Shown: positions 17,427 through 24,572 of the stretch, piece by piece | Numbering within the stretch: the stretch's first letter is position 1 | Layout of the letters: each line of letters starts with the position of its first letter | Source: Variovorax sp. 770b2 | Lineage (GTDB): Bacteria > Pseudomonadota > Gammaproteobacteria > Burkholderiales > Burkholderiaceae_C | Direction of reading: 5' to 3' | Assembly (NCBI RefSeq): GCF_900115685.1 | Contig: NZ_FOXJ01000008.1 | Location: forward strand, 212,527-276,526 | DNA: 64,000 nt | Notes under the pieces: generated by a model | Told to the model about the DNA's origin: nothing | Seen by the model: only the letters and a program-made list of their open reading frames with translations | Databases searched by the model: none | Translations under genes and position numbers: made by a program

Positions 17427-17549
17427 TCACTCTCCAAACCAGAAGACGAGCCACGAACCGAGTGAAGCCAGCATGGCCAGCAACGCAACAACGTTGCGCT
17501 TGTCGAGGAAGAAGGCGCGGGTGCTCCGAAGGGTGGGACTGATCGACAT
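17427..17549 (-). CDS. Small membrane protein (40 aa)
   Basis: A 40-residue frame from an ATG at 17547-17549 with a strong GAGGAG ribosome site six bases upstream. It has a basic N-terminus (RSTRAFFLDKRN) followed by one hydrophobic helix (VVALLAMLASLGSWLVFWFG), giving a likely N-in single-pass protein. It probably forms one transcript with the 56- and 25-residue frames downstream. No known family recognised. Confidence 0.55.
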   Translation of the reverse strand: MSISPTLRSTRAFFLDKRNVVALLAMLASLGSWLVFWFGE

Positions 17550-17646
17550 TTCAAGCTCCTCTCGCCACGGATGCGAATGCCGCGGAGAGTGCCCGGTCGA
17601 TCACCCCTCGTCAATCCGAAGATAGTTCTCCCGATGCCTGGAAGCA

Positions 17647-18018
17647 TCAATCGCGGTCTTCGTAATGGCGACGATAGTGCTCACGCTCCCACTGCCGGCG
17701 ACGCCATTCCTGGCGCTCCGCGCGGCGTTCTTCCCAACGCTCCGCGCGACGCTCGTCCCAGCGGGAGCCCGGCTCGTAGTACACGGGCGCGGGCGTGGAA
17801 TACACAGGCGCCGGGGGCTGGTAGTACGTCGGCGCCGGCCGTGAGTAAACAGGCGCTGGCTCGTAGTAGACGGGCGCCGGTTGGCCGATGACCACGCCCG
17901 GCAGATTGACGCCAACGGACCAGTGGGTCTCCGCATTGGCCGATGCGCCGGCGAACAGGGCACCTGCGGCAACCACACCTGCGGCGGCCAGCTTGAGAAC
18001 GGTTCGGGGATTCAACAT
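17647..18018 (-). CDS. Secreted Pro/Tyr-rich and Arg-rich protein (123 aa)
   Basis: An N-terminal signal peptide (MLNPRTVLKLAAAGVVAAGA, then LFAGASANA) is followed by a mature part. That part has a short beta-like stretch (THWSVGVNLPGVVIG), five repeats of the type P(A)PVYY/S, and a C-terminal highly charged R/E/W-rich tail (RRAERWEERRAERQEWRRRQ). The architecture matches the many small 'PXPVYY' periplasmic proteins of Burkholderiales whose function is unknown. GGAG precedes the ATG (18016-18018) by about six bases. Confidence 0.8.
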   Translation of the reverse strand: MLNPRTVLKLAAAGVVAAGALFAGASANAETHWSVGVNLPGVVIGQPAPVYYEPAPVYSRPAPTYYQPPAPVYSTPAPVYYEPGSRWDERRAERWEERRAERQEWRRRQWEREHYRRHYEDRD

Positions 18019-18333
18019 TTCATCTCCTGAAGAGGGCGTGAAGCAGCCCTGATGAAGCGTCCAACGCCCGGCCGCAGGCACTCGCTCACATCGCCAAGGT
18101 GAAGTACCGTTCCCAAATGTGACACGACGCCGCGAGTGAATGAAATCTTCTACCCCAGAACGCGTCTTCGGCGGCCTGGTTCTCCGAGAACAGGCACGCC
18201 TCGCAGATGCGCTCCGTGCCATCGCATCGAGAGACTTTTTCGATGCCGCAAGGCGGTCCCGTGGAGCCAGCAAAAAGCCGCTGACTGGCAGCGGCTTGGG
18301 TCATTCATTCATTCATCTACCCGTCGATTCCTT
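18019..18333. other. Intergenic region with one terminator
   Basis: This 315-base stretch holds the 5' leader of the secreted-protein gene and the terminator at 18270-18297, followed by a short TCAT microsatellite (18301-18316). The open frames across it have no ribosome site or recognisable product. I see no further gene. Confidence 0.5.
18270..18297 (-). terminator. Intrinsic terminator after the 111-aa minus-strand gene
   Basis: AAGCCGCTG-ACTGG-CAGCGGCTT (18275-18297) forms a 9-bp stem. Read on the minus strand it is followed by TTTTT (A-run at 18272-18276 of the given strand). It lies 36 bases beyond the stop codon at 18334. Confidence 0.85.
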
Positions 18334-18669
18334 TCACCTCGCGCTTCCCTGGCTCAGGCGCCGGCGCAGCGCGGCGGTGTCGTCGCTCGGATCGTCGATG
18401 GCGGAGAGGACGATGCCGTTCAGTTCATCGAGCCACTTGAAGATGCCGGGGAGCCGGTGGGCCAGCGTCGGCGCATCGAAGGTGTCGGACGCGCAGAGCG
18501 ACTGGAGGATGGCGATCCAGTCGAGCGATTCGCACGATGCCATGCGGATGACGTCGCGCCGCTCGGCGTCGAGGAAGTCCTTTTCTGCGGGGGGCTGCGG
18601 TGTCGTGTGGACCGATTCGGCAGGGTTGGGGGTCTTCGTTGGGGGCTTGCTAGACTTCTTGGTAGCCAT
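18334..18669 (-). CDS. Hypothetical protein (111 aa)
   Basis: The first ~30 residues are Lys/Pro/Thr-rich (MATKKSSKPPTKTPNPAES); the rest is a helical, leucine-rich domain (LDWIAILQSLCASDTF, ALRRRLSQG). No family recognised. The frame is open far upstream, but the chosen ATG at 18667-18669 marks the start of normal protein-like composition. No strong ribosome site is seen, so the start is uncertain. A good terminator follows. Confidence 0.55.
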   Translation of the reverse strand: MATKKSSKPPTKTPNPAESVHTTPQPPAEKDFLDAERRDVIRMASCESLDWIAILQSLCASDTFDAPTLAHRLPGIFKWLDELNGIVLSAIDDPSDDTAALRRRLSQGSAR

Positions 18670-18759
18670 GATGTGTATTGCTTTCAACTTGGTGCACGTT
18701 GTGGTCAGGCTGGTTCGATGTTTCTGCGTCGTTCCAGCCGCCTGAATTGCCTCAGAAGA

Positions 18760-18783
18760 TCGCGGTCTTGATTCAGACCGCGA
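18760..18783. repeat. Inverted repeat downstream of the 61-aa gene
   Basis: TCGCGGTCT-TGATTC-AGACCGCGA is a perfect 9-bp stem with a six-base loop lying 21 bases past the stop of the minus-strand 61-residue gene. It lacks a clear T-run; it may be a weak or factor-assisted terminator. Confidence 0.5.
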
Positions 18784-18803
18784 CACGCCCTGAGACGCGG
18801 CGT

Positions 18804-18989
18804 TCATTTCCTTGGCGCCGGCTCCTTCGCCTGATCGACCACCTTGCCGAGCCACGCCGCGCCCAGGCGCCTCAGCTTGGCCCAACGGTCGCGCGTCAGG
18901 CGGATCGAACCATGCATCGCGCGCACGTCGTCCGGCAACGTCGGCCTGCCCCTTCGCGGGCGTTCCTCGGGTTCTTTTTTCTTCGTCAT
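18804..18989 (-). CDS. Small basic hypothetical protein (61 aa)
   Basis: Starts at an ATG (18987-18989) with GGGAGG about ten bases upstream. It has a basic, Pro/Glu-rich N-terminus (MTKKKEPEERPRRGRPTLPD) followed by MHGSIRLTRDRWAKLRRLGA and WLGKVVDQAK. The GRP segment resembles an AT-hook-like motif, and the following beta-helix pattern is compatible with a small ribbon-helix-helix DNA-binding fold, but this is only a shape-based guess. No neighbour points to a target. Confidence 0.55.
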   Translation of the reverse strand: MTKKKEPEERPRRGRPTLPDDVRAMHGSIRLTRDRWAKLRRLGAAWLGKVVDQAKEPAPRK

Positions 18990-19243
18990 CTGTTGCTGTC
19001 CTCCCGTCTTCATTAGCGTAGGCGAGGAGGTGCGGGGCGGGGGAATTTCCAGTGAGACGTTTTGCCGCAAAGGGCTGCCTCAATTGCAAGAACTTCTTGA
19101 ACTGCGTGGATCGCGTGAATGGCCCTGTCTTGGCGCTGTCCCGGCGCGTGCACAGCGCATGCACGGCGGCCGTTTTGCATTGCCGTGCGGAGGCGTTAAC
19201 CTGCCGCAGCTTTTTTCACTTCCAGGGATGGACCTCGCTTCAC

Positions 19244-19765
19244 ATGACTCCTGTCGTCATCTACCCCAGCCGCCTGCGCGTCAGCCTGATCCTCCTGGGC
19301 GCTGCCCTGTTCGTTGCCGGAGGCATCTGGCTGCTGATGAATCCCATCCGGGGCGATGAGGCGATGGGGTGGCTGGCCGGTTGGGCAAGCATCGTCTTCT
19401 TCGGCGCGGTCGCGCTGTTTGCACTGGGCCGGCTCGCATCGAGGAAGCCGGCGATCACGATCGATCGCACCGGCATCACCGACAACGCATCGGGGCTGTC
19501 CGCCGGTTTCATCCCGTGGTCCGATGTGGTCGATGCGCAGGTCGTCAAGTTCCAGCAGCAGAAGTTTCTCGGCGTGTCGCTGCGAAACCCGCAGGACTAC
19601 CTTGCCAAGGCGTCCCCGCTCAAGCGCATGTTGATGAAGGCCAACTCGTCGCTGGTGGGCTTCGTCATCAACATCCCGCAGATCTCGCTGCCGGTGCCGC
19701 TCGAAGAATTGCTCGGGCACATCGAGCGCTTCAGGCAGGCGGACACGGGTGCGCCCGGGCGGTGA
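19244..19765 (+). CDS. STM3941-like membrane protein (173 aa)
   Basis: Two hydrophobic helices near the N-terminus (about residues 10-30 and 43-62) are followed by a soluble PH-like region (ITIDRTGITDNASG, FIPWSDVVDAQVV, ISLPVPLEELLGHIERF). This order matches the family annotated as STM3941, whose function is unknown. ATG at 19244 is chosen because it places the first helix at the N-terminus; the frame is open further upstream, but that part reads like non-coding sequence. Confidence 0.7.
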   Translation: MTPVVIYPSRLRVSLILLGAALFVAGGIWLLMNPIRGDEAMGWLAGWASIVFFGAVALFALGRLASRKPAITIDRTGITDNASGLSAGFIPWSDVVDAQVVKFQQQKFLGVSLRNPQDYLAKASPLKRMLMKANSSLVGFVINIPQISLPVPLEELLGHIERFRQADTGAPGR

Positions 19766-19848
19766 TGAAGACGACGCGCAGGTAAACCTTGGTTCGGGTG
19801 CGCGCGCAGGGACATGTCCCGAATTTGCCTCGCGGCACGCGTTGCTCA

Positions 19849-20052
19849 ATGATGGCTGCCATGAAAGAGATCCGCCTGGGCTGGTCGCTCGACGTCAGCC
19901 ACCTCAAGCACCAGATCCAGGCGGCCGCGAGCTGGAAGCCCGAGACGGCCGTGCTGCGCCGCGACCTGGAGATCATGGTCGAGGTGGGCAACGAGGTTTT
20001 CGGCGAAGGCACGCACTGGATCGAGGAGCGGACGGTGCCCGAGCCTCGATGA
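19849..20052 (+). CDS. Small hypothetical protein (about 63-67 aa)
   Basis: The core is MKEIRLGWSLDVSHLKHQIQ followed by ASWKPETAVLRRDLEIMVEV and a C-terminal GTHWIEERTVPEPR. It is a soluble, mixed-charge protein with no recognised domain. Starts at 19849, 19852 or 19861 are all possible, and none has a convincing ribosome site. Codon use resembles the surrounding genes. It ends just before a short GAATGAAT(G) microsatellite. Confidence 0.5.
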   Translation: MMAAMKEIRLGWSLDVSHLKHQIQAAASWKPETAVLRRDLEIMVEVGNEVFGEGTHWIEERTVPEPR

Positions 20053-20091
20053 ATGAATGAGTGAATGAGTGAATGAATGGTGCTGCCGGGC

Positions 20092-21276
20092 TCAGGCCTG
20101 CAGCTCCGGGAAGCGCCCCTGTGCCTTGTCTTCCCTGCGGGCGATGACCGCATGCGTCGCCTCCGCCAGCACGAGCGCCGCCAGGATCATGGCCGCGCCG
20201 ATCAGGCTGAGGTAATGCCTGTCGATGAACAGCAGCACGAGCCCGCCCAGCATGCTCGAGCAGGCGAGGCCGCCGTAGGTGGCCGTGTTGTTCAAGGCCA
20301 GCAGCAGCGGGGCCACCTTGGGTGCGATCTTCACCAGCCGATGCTGCTGCGGCACGATGACGGCCCAGCCGCAGAAGCCCCAGAGCACCAGCGAGACGAC
20401 CGTGCCCGCCATGGATGCCGAAGCCCACGGCAGCGCGCAGAACACGGCGATGGCGATGGCCAGGGATGCATTCATCACGCTGCGGCTCCCGAAGCGGTCC
20501 ACGAGCCGGCCGGCGAACAGGTTCCCCACGGTGGCCGACACGCCCCACACCAGCAGCACGGCCGCGAGGGTTCGCTCGCTGCCGCCCGTCGCGCGGTCCA
20601 GCACGAGGCCCGCATAGGTGTAGACCATCAGCAACCCGCCGTTGGCGAACACGTTGGTCAGCAGTGCCAGCGCAACGCGCGCGTCGCCGATCGGCGCGAA
20701 GCGCTCCCTGAGGCTGATGCGCTCGGGTGGGCGCACCGCGTTCAGCAGCCACCACACGGCGAGCATCGCGACGAGCCCGAGGGCTGCCACGAACCACAGC
20801 GTCATTCGCCAGCCGCCCAGCCCGCCGATGAACGTGCCAAGGGGTGACCCGAGCGCCGTCGCGCCCGCGAGGCCCGCGGTCACGATCGACAGCGCGTAGC
20901 CCCTGCGCCCGGGCGGCGCGATGGCGGACGCGACGCCGAGCGCCGTCGGCGAGAACATCGCCGCGCCCAGGCCCGCCAGCGCGCGGCTGAGCAGCACCGT
21001 GTGCAGGTCGGTGGCCATCGCGGTGATGGCATTGCCCACCACGAAGATGCCGAGCGCGACGACCAGCATCGGCTTGCGCGGCCATCCGCCGCCCACCGCG
21101 GCCATCACCGGCGCGAGGACGGCGAACGACAGCGCATACACGGCCACCATCTGGCCGGCCAGGCTGACGGAGGTTCCGAGCGAAGAGGCCACGCTGGGCA
21201 GGATGCCGGCAACGACGAAGTTGTCGGTGCCCATGGCGAACATGCCTAGGGCCAGAACGATCAATCGAGGATCCAT
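20092..21276 (-). CDS. MFS transporter, drug/arabinose efflux type (DHA1-like)
   Basis: A 394-residue, 12-helix major facilitator. Typical features are the N-terminal MDPRLIVLALGMFAMGTDNF with VVAGILPSVA after it, a loop 2-3 motif (GGGWPRKP), and the TM5 signature (GATALGSPLGTFIGGLGGWR). It is most similar in style to the YdhP/AraJ/Cml group of exporters. ATG at 21274-21276 is chosen because residues upstream read as leader sequence. It is divergent from a nitroreductase gene, and the two probably share regulation through mirrored operator-like repeats between them. Confidence 0.85.
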   Translation of the reverse strand: MDPRLIVLALGMFAMGTDNFVVAGILPSVASSLGTSVSLAGQMVAVYALSFAVLAPVMAAVGGGWPRKPMLVVALGIFVVGNAITAMATDLHTVLLSRALAGLGAAMFSPTALGVASAIAPPGRRGYALSIVTAGLAGATALGSPLGTFIGGLGGWRMTLWFVAALGLVAMLAVWWLLNAVRPPERISLRERFAPIGDARVALALLTNVFANGGLLMVYTYAGLVLDRATGGSERTLAAVLLVWGVSATVGNLFAGRLVDRFGSRSVMNASLAIAIAVFCALPWASASMAGTVVSLVLWGFCGWAVIVPQQHRLVKIAPKVAPLLLALNNTATYGGLACSSMLGGLVLLFIDRHYLSLIGAAMILAALVLAEATHAVIARREDKAQGRFPELQA

Positions 21277-21373
21277 GATCTTGTGCAAATGCAGAGGGAT
21301 GGCGTGCCGTTCGGAAAACGTGTCCATGCCATCGCGGGCCAAATCGCGATGTTCGGCGCACGACGAATGAAAT

Positions 21374-21386
21374 GGAACTGATGGTT
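21374..21386 (+). promoter_or_regulatory. Operator-like element, MFS side
   Basis: GGAACTGATGGTT, within AATGAA-AT-GGAACTGATGGTT. The same text occurs in mirror orientation at 21516-21528. The element lies about 98 bases upstream of the MFS start on the minus strand. Confidence 0.5.
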
Positions 21387-21390
21387 CTTC

Positions 21391-21422
21391 AAGAGGAAAG
21401 TGCAGGCCATGCACTTTCCCTC
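21391..21422. repeat. Imperfect inverted repeat in the MFS/nitroreductase intergenic region
   Basis: AGAGGAAAGTGCA (21392-21404) pairs with TGCACTTTCCCTCT (21409-21422) around GGCC-type loop bases, with one bulged C. It lies between the two operator-like elements of a 311-base divergent intergenic region. It could be an additional binding site or part of an mRNA leader. Confidence 0.45.
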
Positions 21423-21493
21423 TGCCCGGCGTCTATGGGCGGGCGTTTCGTCGCCGTCCGCTGTGCACGTTGCGCATCCAAATGCTCTTGAAC

Positions 21494-21542
21494 GGCATGC
21501 AATATGGAACTGCAAAACCATCAGTTCCGTTCATTGCATGCC
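21494..21542. promoter_or_regulatory. Composite inverted repeat upstream of the nitroreductase gene
   Basis: GGCATGCAAT (21494-21503) pairs with ATTGCATGCC (21533-21542), and inside it GGAACTG pairs with CAGTTCC. The inner right arm is the reverse complement of the GGAACTGATGGTT element on the MFS side. It lies 46 bases before the nitroreductase ATG. The dyad symmetry is typical of a repressor or LysR/TetR-type binding site; no regulator gene is adjacent. Confidence 0.6.
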
Positions 21543-21587
21543 TCGCCCATGATCGCCCCCTGTCATTCAGCAGCAGGAGACGAAACC

Positions 21588-22331
21588 ATGACGGCCGATA
21601 CCCTCATCGAAGCACCGGACGTGGCCCAGCCGGCCACCGGATGGTCCCAGGAGGCGATCGCGCGATGCGTGGCCACCGTCGTGCGCTCGCGCCGGGCGAC
21701 GCGCGCCTTCAAGGCGCAGCCGCTGGGCCGCGCGCTCGTGGAAGAAATCCTGGCGGATGCGGCGTGCGCACCGAGCGGCGCCAACATCCAGCCCTGGCGC
21801 GTGTATGTGGTCAGCGGCGCGGTCAAGAACGAACTGACCGACGCGCTGGTCGCCGCGTCCCGCGCCGGCACCGCACCCGCGCCCGAGCACTTCCCCGAGC
21901 CCTTGCCGGACACCTACCGCGCAAGGCTCGCGGACTTCGGCGCGCGCTACTACGCATCGCTCGGCATCGAGCGCCACGACACGCCCGCGCGCACGCGCCA
22001 GACCGAGCGCAACTACGCGTTCTTCGGCGCGCCGGTGGGCCTCGTCTTCAGCATCGACCGCCGGTTGAAGGCGCACAGCTGGATCGACCTGGGCCTCTTC
22101 GCGCAGAGCGTGATGATCGCCGCGAAGGCGCGCGGCATCGACACCTGCCCGCAGGTCGCGTTCGCGCAGTTCCACGAGCCGATCGCGGCGCACCTGCAGA
22201 TGCCGGCGGATGAAGTGACTGCCTTCGGCATGTCGATGGGATACGGCGACCCGGAGGCCGAGGTGAATCGGGCGAGGATGCCGCGCGAGCGGGTGCAGGA
22301 CTTCGCGCGGCTCCTGGGGTTTGGGGACTGA
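21588..22331 (+). CDS. Nitroreductase family protein
   Basis: A 247-residue FMN-dependent oxidoreductase. The FMN phosphate-binding motif RSRRATRAFK near residues 29-38, the APSGANIQPWRVYVV block and the C-terminal GYGDPEAEVNRARMPRE are typical of the NfnB/FrxA-like superfamily, which reduces nitroaromatics, quinones or enones with NAD(P)H. ATG at 21588 is preceded by AGGAG at a good distance. It is divergent from the MFS exporter, suggesting a stress- or xenobiotic-responsive pair. Confidence 0.88.
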   Translation: MTADTLIEAPDVAQPATGWSQEAIARCVATVVRSRRATRAFKAQPLGRALVEEILADAACAPSGANIQPWRVYVVSGAVKNELTDALVAASRAGTAPAPEHFPEPLPDTYRARLADFGARYYASLGIERHDTPARTRQTERNYAFFGAPVGLVFSIDRRLKAHSWIDLGLFAQSVMIAAKARGIDTCPQVAFAQFHEPIAAHLQMPADEVTAFGMSMGYGDPEAEVNRARMPRERVQDFARLLGFGD

Positions 22332-22468
22332 ATACGGCCATGGGCCGGCGCCTCGGCTGCCACCGGATCGCCCCGGCCGGCATCAGGGCCATCGGCGCTG
22401 TGTACGGGGGCGCCACGCAGAGCCGCCCCGCGGTCCGATGAAACCTGGCTGCTCTATCCGCTGGCTGG

Positions 22469-22543
22469 TGGTGCCTTCGACAGGAATCGAACCTGTATCT
22501 GAGTCTTAGGAGGACCCCGTTCTATCCATTGAACTACGAAGAC
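22469..22543 (-). tRNA. tRNA-Arg (anticodon CCU)
   Basis: Reading the minus strand, the acceptor GTCTTCG pairs with CGAAGGC; the D arm is GTTC/GAAC; the anticodon loop CTCCTAA gives CCU; the T arm is ACAGG-TTCGATT-CCTGT; discriminator A and an encoded CCA complete it. All stems form with at most G-U pairs. It decodes AGG. It marks the left edge of the oxalate region. Confidence 0.95.
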
Positions 22544-22684
22544 GACGGGCGCGATGGGCTCGGTGCCCGGCCGGCGAGGGTTTGCCGGTGCGCGCCGCGA
22601 TTTTATAGGGTTCCTGCCGCCGCTTCGCTGCACTGCAAAAAACCGGCCAGCGCGGGCTAACCCCCATACGAAATCTCCGAGAAG

Positions 22685-22698
22685 TTGACCTCGGTCAA
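22685..22698. promoter_or_regulatory. Fnr/Crp-type operator upstream of tctC
   Basis: TTGACCTCGGTCAA is a perfect 14-bp palindrome (TTGACC-N2-GGTCAA), followed by another TTGAC half-site at 22700-22704. It lies 100 bases before the tctC ATG. A weak -10 candidate (CAACAT, 22721-22726) sits at the same distance from it as the -10 candidates at the oxlT and fdsG sites. Confidence 0.7.
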
Positions 22699-22797
22699 GT
22701 TGACGCAGAACGCCTGCGCGCAACATCCGCCCTGTTCGTATCTCCGCTCAGATCCAACAATAACAAAGGGCGCACCCTACACCGACTGGAGACAAAC

Positions 22798-23826
22798 ATG
22801 ACGATGAAGAACATCGCTTCGCACGCCCGCAGCTGGCCTGCGAAAGCCATTGGCGCGGCCGTCCTGGCACTGGCCGCAGCCACTCCCGCCTTCGCCTGGG
22901 AACCCACCAAACCCGTGGAGTTCGTGATCCCCGCCGGCACCGGCGGCGGCGCCGACCAGATGGGGCGGCTGCTGCAGGGCATCGTCATCAAGTACAAGCT
23001 CATGAAAGAGCCGCTCATCGTGGTCAACAAGTCCGGCGGCGCGGGCGCCGAGGGCTTCCTGGCGGTGAAGGAGGCCAAGGGCGATCCGCACAAGATCATC
23101 ATCTCGCTGTCGAACCTGTTCACCACGCCCATGGCCACCGGCGTGCCCTTCAACTGGAAGGACATGACGCCCGTCGCGATGCTGGCGCTGGACCAGTTCG
23201 TGCTGTGGACCAACGTCGAGGCGCCCTACAAGACCGCCGGCGAATACATCGCCGCCACCAAGGCCGCGGGTCCCAACAAGTTCAAGATGGCCGGCACCGG
23301 CTCCAAGCAGGAAGACCAGATCATCACCGTGGCGCTGGAGAAAGCCACCGGCACCAAGTTCATCTACGTGCCCTTCAAGGGCGGCGGCGAAGTGGCGGTG
23401 CAACTGGTGGGCGGCCACGTGAATTCCACCGTCAACAACCCGATCGAGGCGGTCGCGCAATGGCGCGCCGGCAAGCTGCGCGCGCTGTGCGTGTTCGACG
23501 ACGAGCGCATGCCCTTCAAGGCGAAGGTGACCGACACGCAATCGTGGAACGACGTGCCCACCTGCAAGGAAGCGGGCGTGCCCACCAAGTACACGATGCT
23601 GCGCGGCATCTTCATGCCCGCCGGCGTCACGCCCGAGCAGTTGAAGTTCTACACGGACCTGCTCACCAAGGTGGCCGCCACGCCGGAGTGGAAGGAATAC
23701 ATGGAGAAGGGTGCCTTCAACCCGACCTTCATGACCGGCAAGCCCTTCGCCGACTGGCTCACCACCGCCGAGGCGACGCACCGCACGCTGATGTCCGACG
23801 CGGGCTTCCTGGCCAGCAACAAGTAA
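22798..23826 (+). CDS. tctC: Tripartite tricarboxylate transporter substrate-binding protein (TctC/Bug family)
   Basis: A 342-residue periplasmic receptor. The signal peptide has a basic start and a hydrophobic core (GAAVLALAAATPAFAW) with cleavage after AFA near residue 31. The mature part shows the Bug-family opening KPVEFVIPAGTGGGADQMGR and later VNKSGGAGAEGFLAV. It delivers a carboxylic acid to TctAB; the neighbours oxc/frc suggest oxalate or a related dicarboxylate, but the substrate is not readable from sequence. GGAG precedes the ATG. The gene lies downstream of a Fnr-type palindrome. Confidence 0.92.
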   Translation: MTMKNIASHARSWPAKAIGAAVLALAAATPAFAWEPTKPVEFVIPAGTGGGADQMGRLLQGIVIKYKLMKEPLIVVNKSGGAGAEGFLAVKEAKGDPHKIIISLSNLFTTPMATGVPFNWKDMTPVAMLALDQFVLWTNVEAPYKTAGEYIAATKAAGPNKFKMAGTGSKQEDQIITVALEKATGTKFIYVPFKGGGEVAVQLVGGHVNSTVNNPIEAVAQWRAGKLRALCVFDDERMPFKAKVTDTQSWNDVPTCKEAGVPTKYTMLRGIFMPAGVTPEQLKFYTDLLTKVAATPEWKEYMEKGAFNPTFMTGKPFADWLTTAEATHRTLMSDAGFLASNK

Positions 23827-23857
23827 CACGACCCGCAGCCGATCGACCGATCGACCA

Positions 23858-23967
23858 CCGTTCGGGCTGAGCTCGTCGAAGCCTTGCGCAGCGCTTCGAC
23901 AGGCTCAGCGTGAACGGATTGGGGTCTATCAGCCGGAACGGGTTGGGTCTATCAGCCGAAACGGGTT
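23858..23967. repeat. Palindromic element plus 23-bp direct repeats between tctC and tctB
   Basis: A 25-base left arm (23858-23882, opening CCGTTCGGGCTGAGC) pairs with a right arm (23893-23917, closing GCTCAGCGTGAACGG) with few mismatches. It is followed by two 23-base units, 23922-23944 and 23945-23967 (GGGTCTATCAGCCG[G/A]AACG), differing at one base. The hairpin type is widespread between genes in Comamonadaceae. It separates the receptor gene from the permease genes and could lower tctBA expression relative to tctC. Confidence 0.8.
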
Positions 23968-24031
23968 CCGGTTCGTCAGCGTGCGTCGAGCACCGCGCTG
24001 TCTTCCTTCTTACAAACATGACGGGGGCTCC

Positions 24032-24553
24032 ATGGAGCACGAAGAAATTTCCGATGGGGCGGCGCGTTCGGGCGTCGCCACCTACGTGGTCGAGGCGGTG
24101 GTGGCGGCGCTGCTGCTGGTCATCGGACTGGTGGTGGTGTTCGAGGCCCGCAAGCTGGGCGCGGGCTGGACGAGCGATGGGCCGGGGTCGGGCTACTTCC
24201 CGTTCTTCATCGGCGTGATCATCACGATCTCGGGCGCGGGCATCCTGTACCAGGCACTGCTCGGCAAGAACCGCAACACCGAGGTGTTCGTGGATTCGGT
24301 GCAGCTGAAGCGCGTGCTCTCGGTGCTGGTGCCGGCCACCGTGTACGTGCTGTGCATCACCTTCGTGGGGCTGTATGTCGCATCGGCGGTCTACATCGCG
24401 CTCTTCATGATCGTGCTGGGCAAGTACTCGTGGGTGAAGAGCGTCGTCGCGGCGCTCGCGGTCAACACGGTCTTCTTCTGCATGTTCGAGGTGTGGTTCA
24501 AGGTGCCGCTTTTCAAAGGCGCGCTCGACCCCCTCAGGTTCCTCGGCTACTGA
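24032..24553 (+). CDS. tctB: Tripartite tricarboxylate transporter small membrane subunit TctB
   Basis: A 173-residue membrane protein with four hydrophobic helices (about 19-38, 58-80, 93-115, 120-150). Near the start is the family-typical GPGSGYFPFFIGVIITISGA. ATG at 24032 gives the usual short cytoplasmic N-terminus. It pairs with TctA, 19 bases downstream, to form the permease. Confidence 0.9.
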   Translation: MEHEEISDGAARSGVATYVVEAVVAALLLVIGLVVVFEARKLGAGWTSDGPGSGYFPFFIGVIITISGAGILYQALLGKNRNTEVFVDSVQLKRVLSVLVPATVYVLCITFVGLYVASAVYIALFMIVLGKYSWVKSVVAALAVNTVFFCMFEVWFKVPLFKGALDPLRFLGY

Positions 24554-24572
24554 ACTCACGGAGCACAGCGAA

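Noticed and set aside
20051..20087. GAATGAATGAGT-type microsatellite as a possible attachment site
   Set aside because: It is a simple short repeat (another TCAT run is at 18301-18316) with no integrase or flanking duplication in view.
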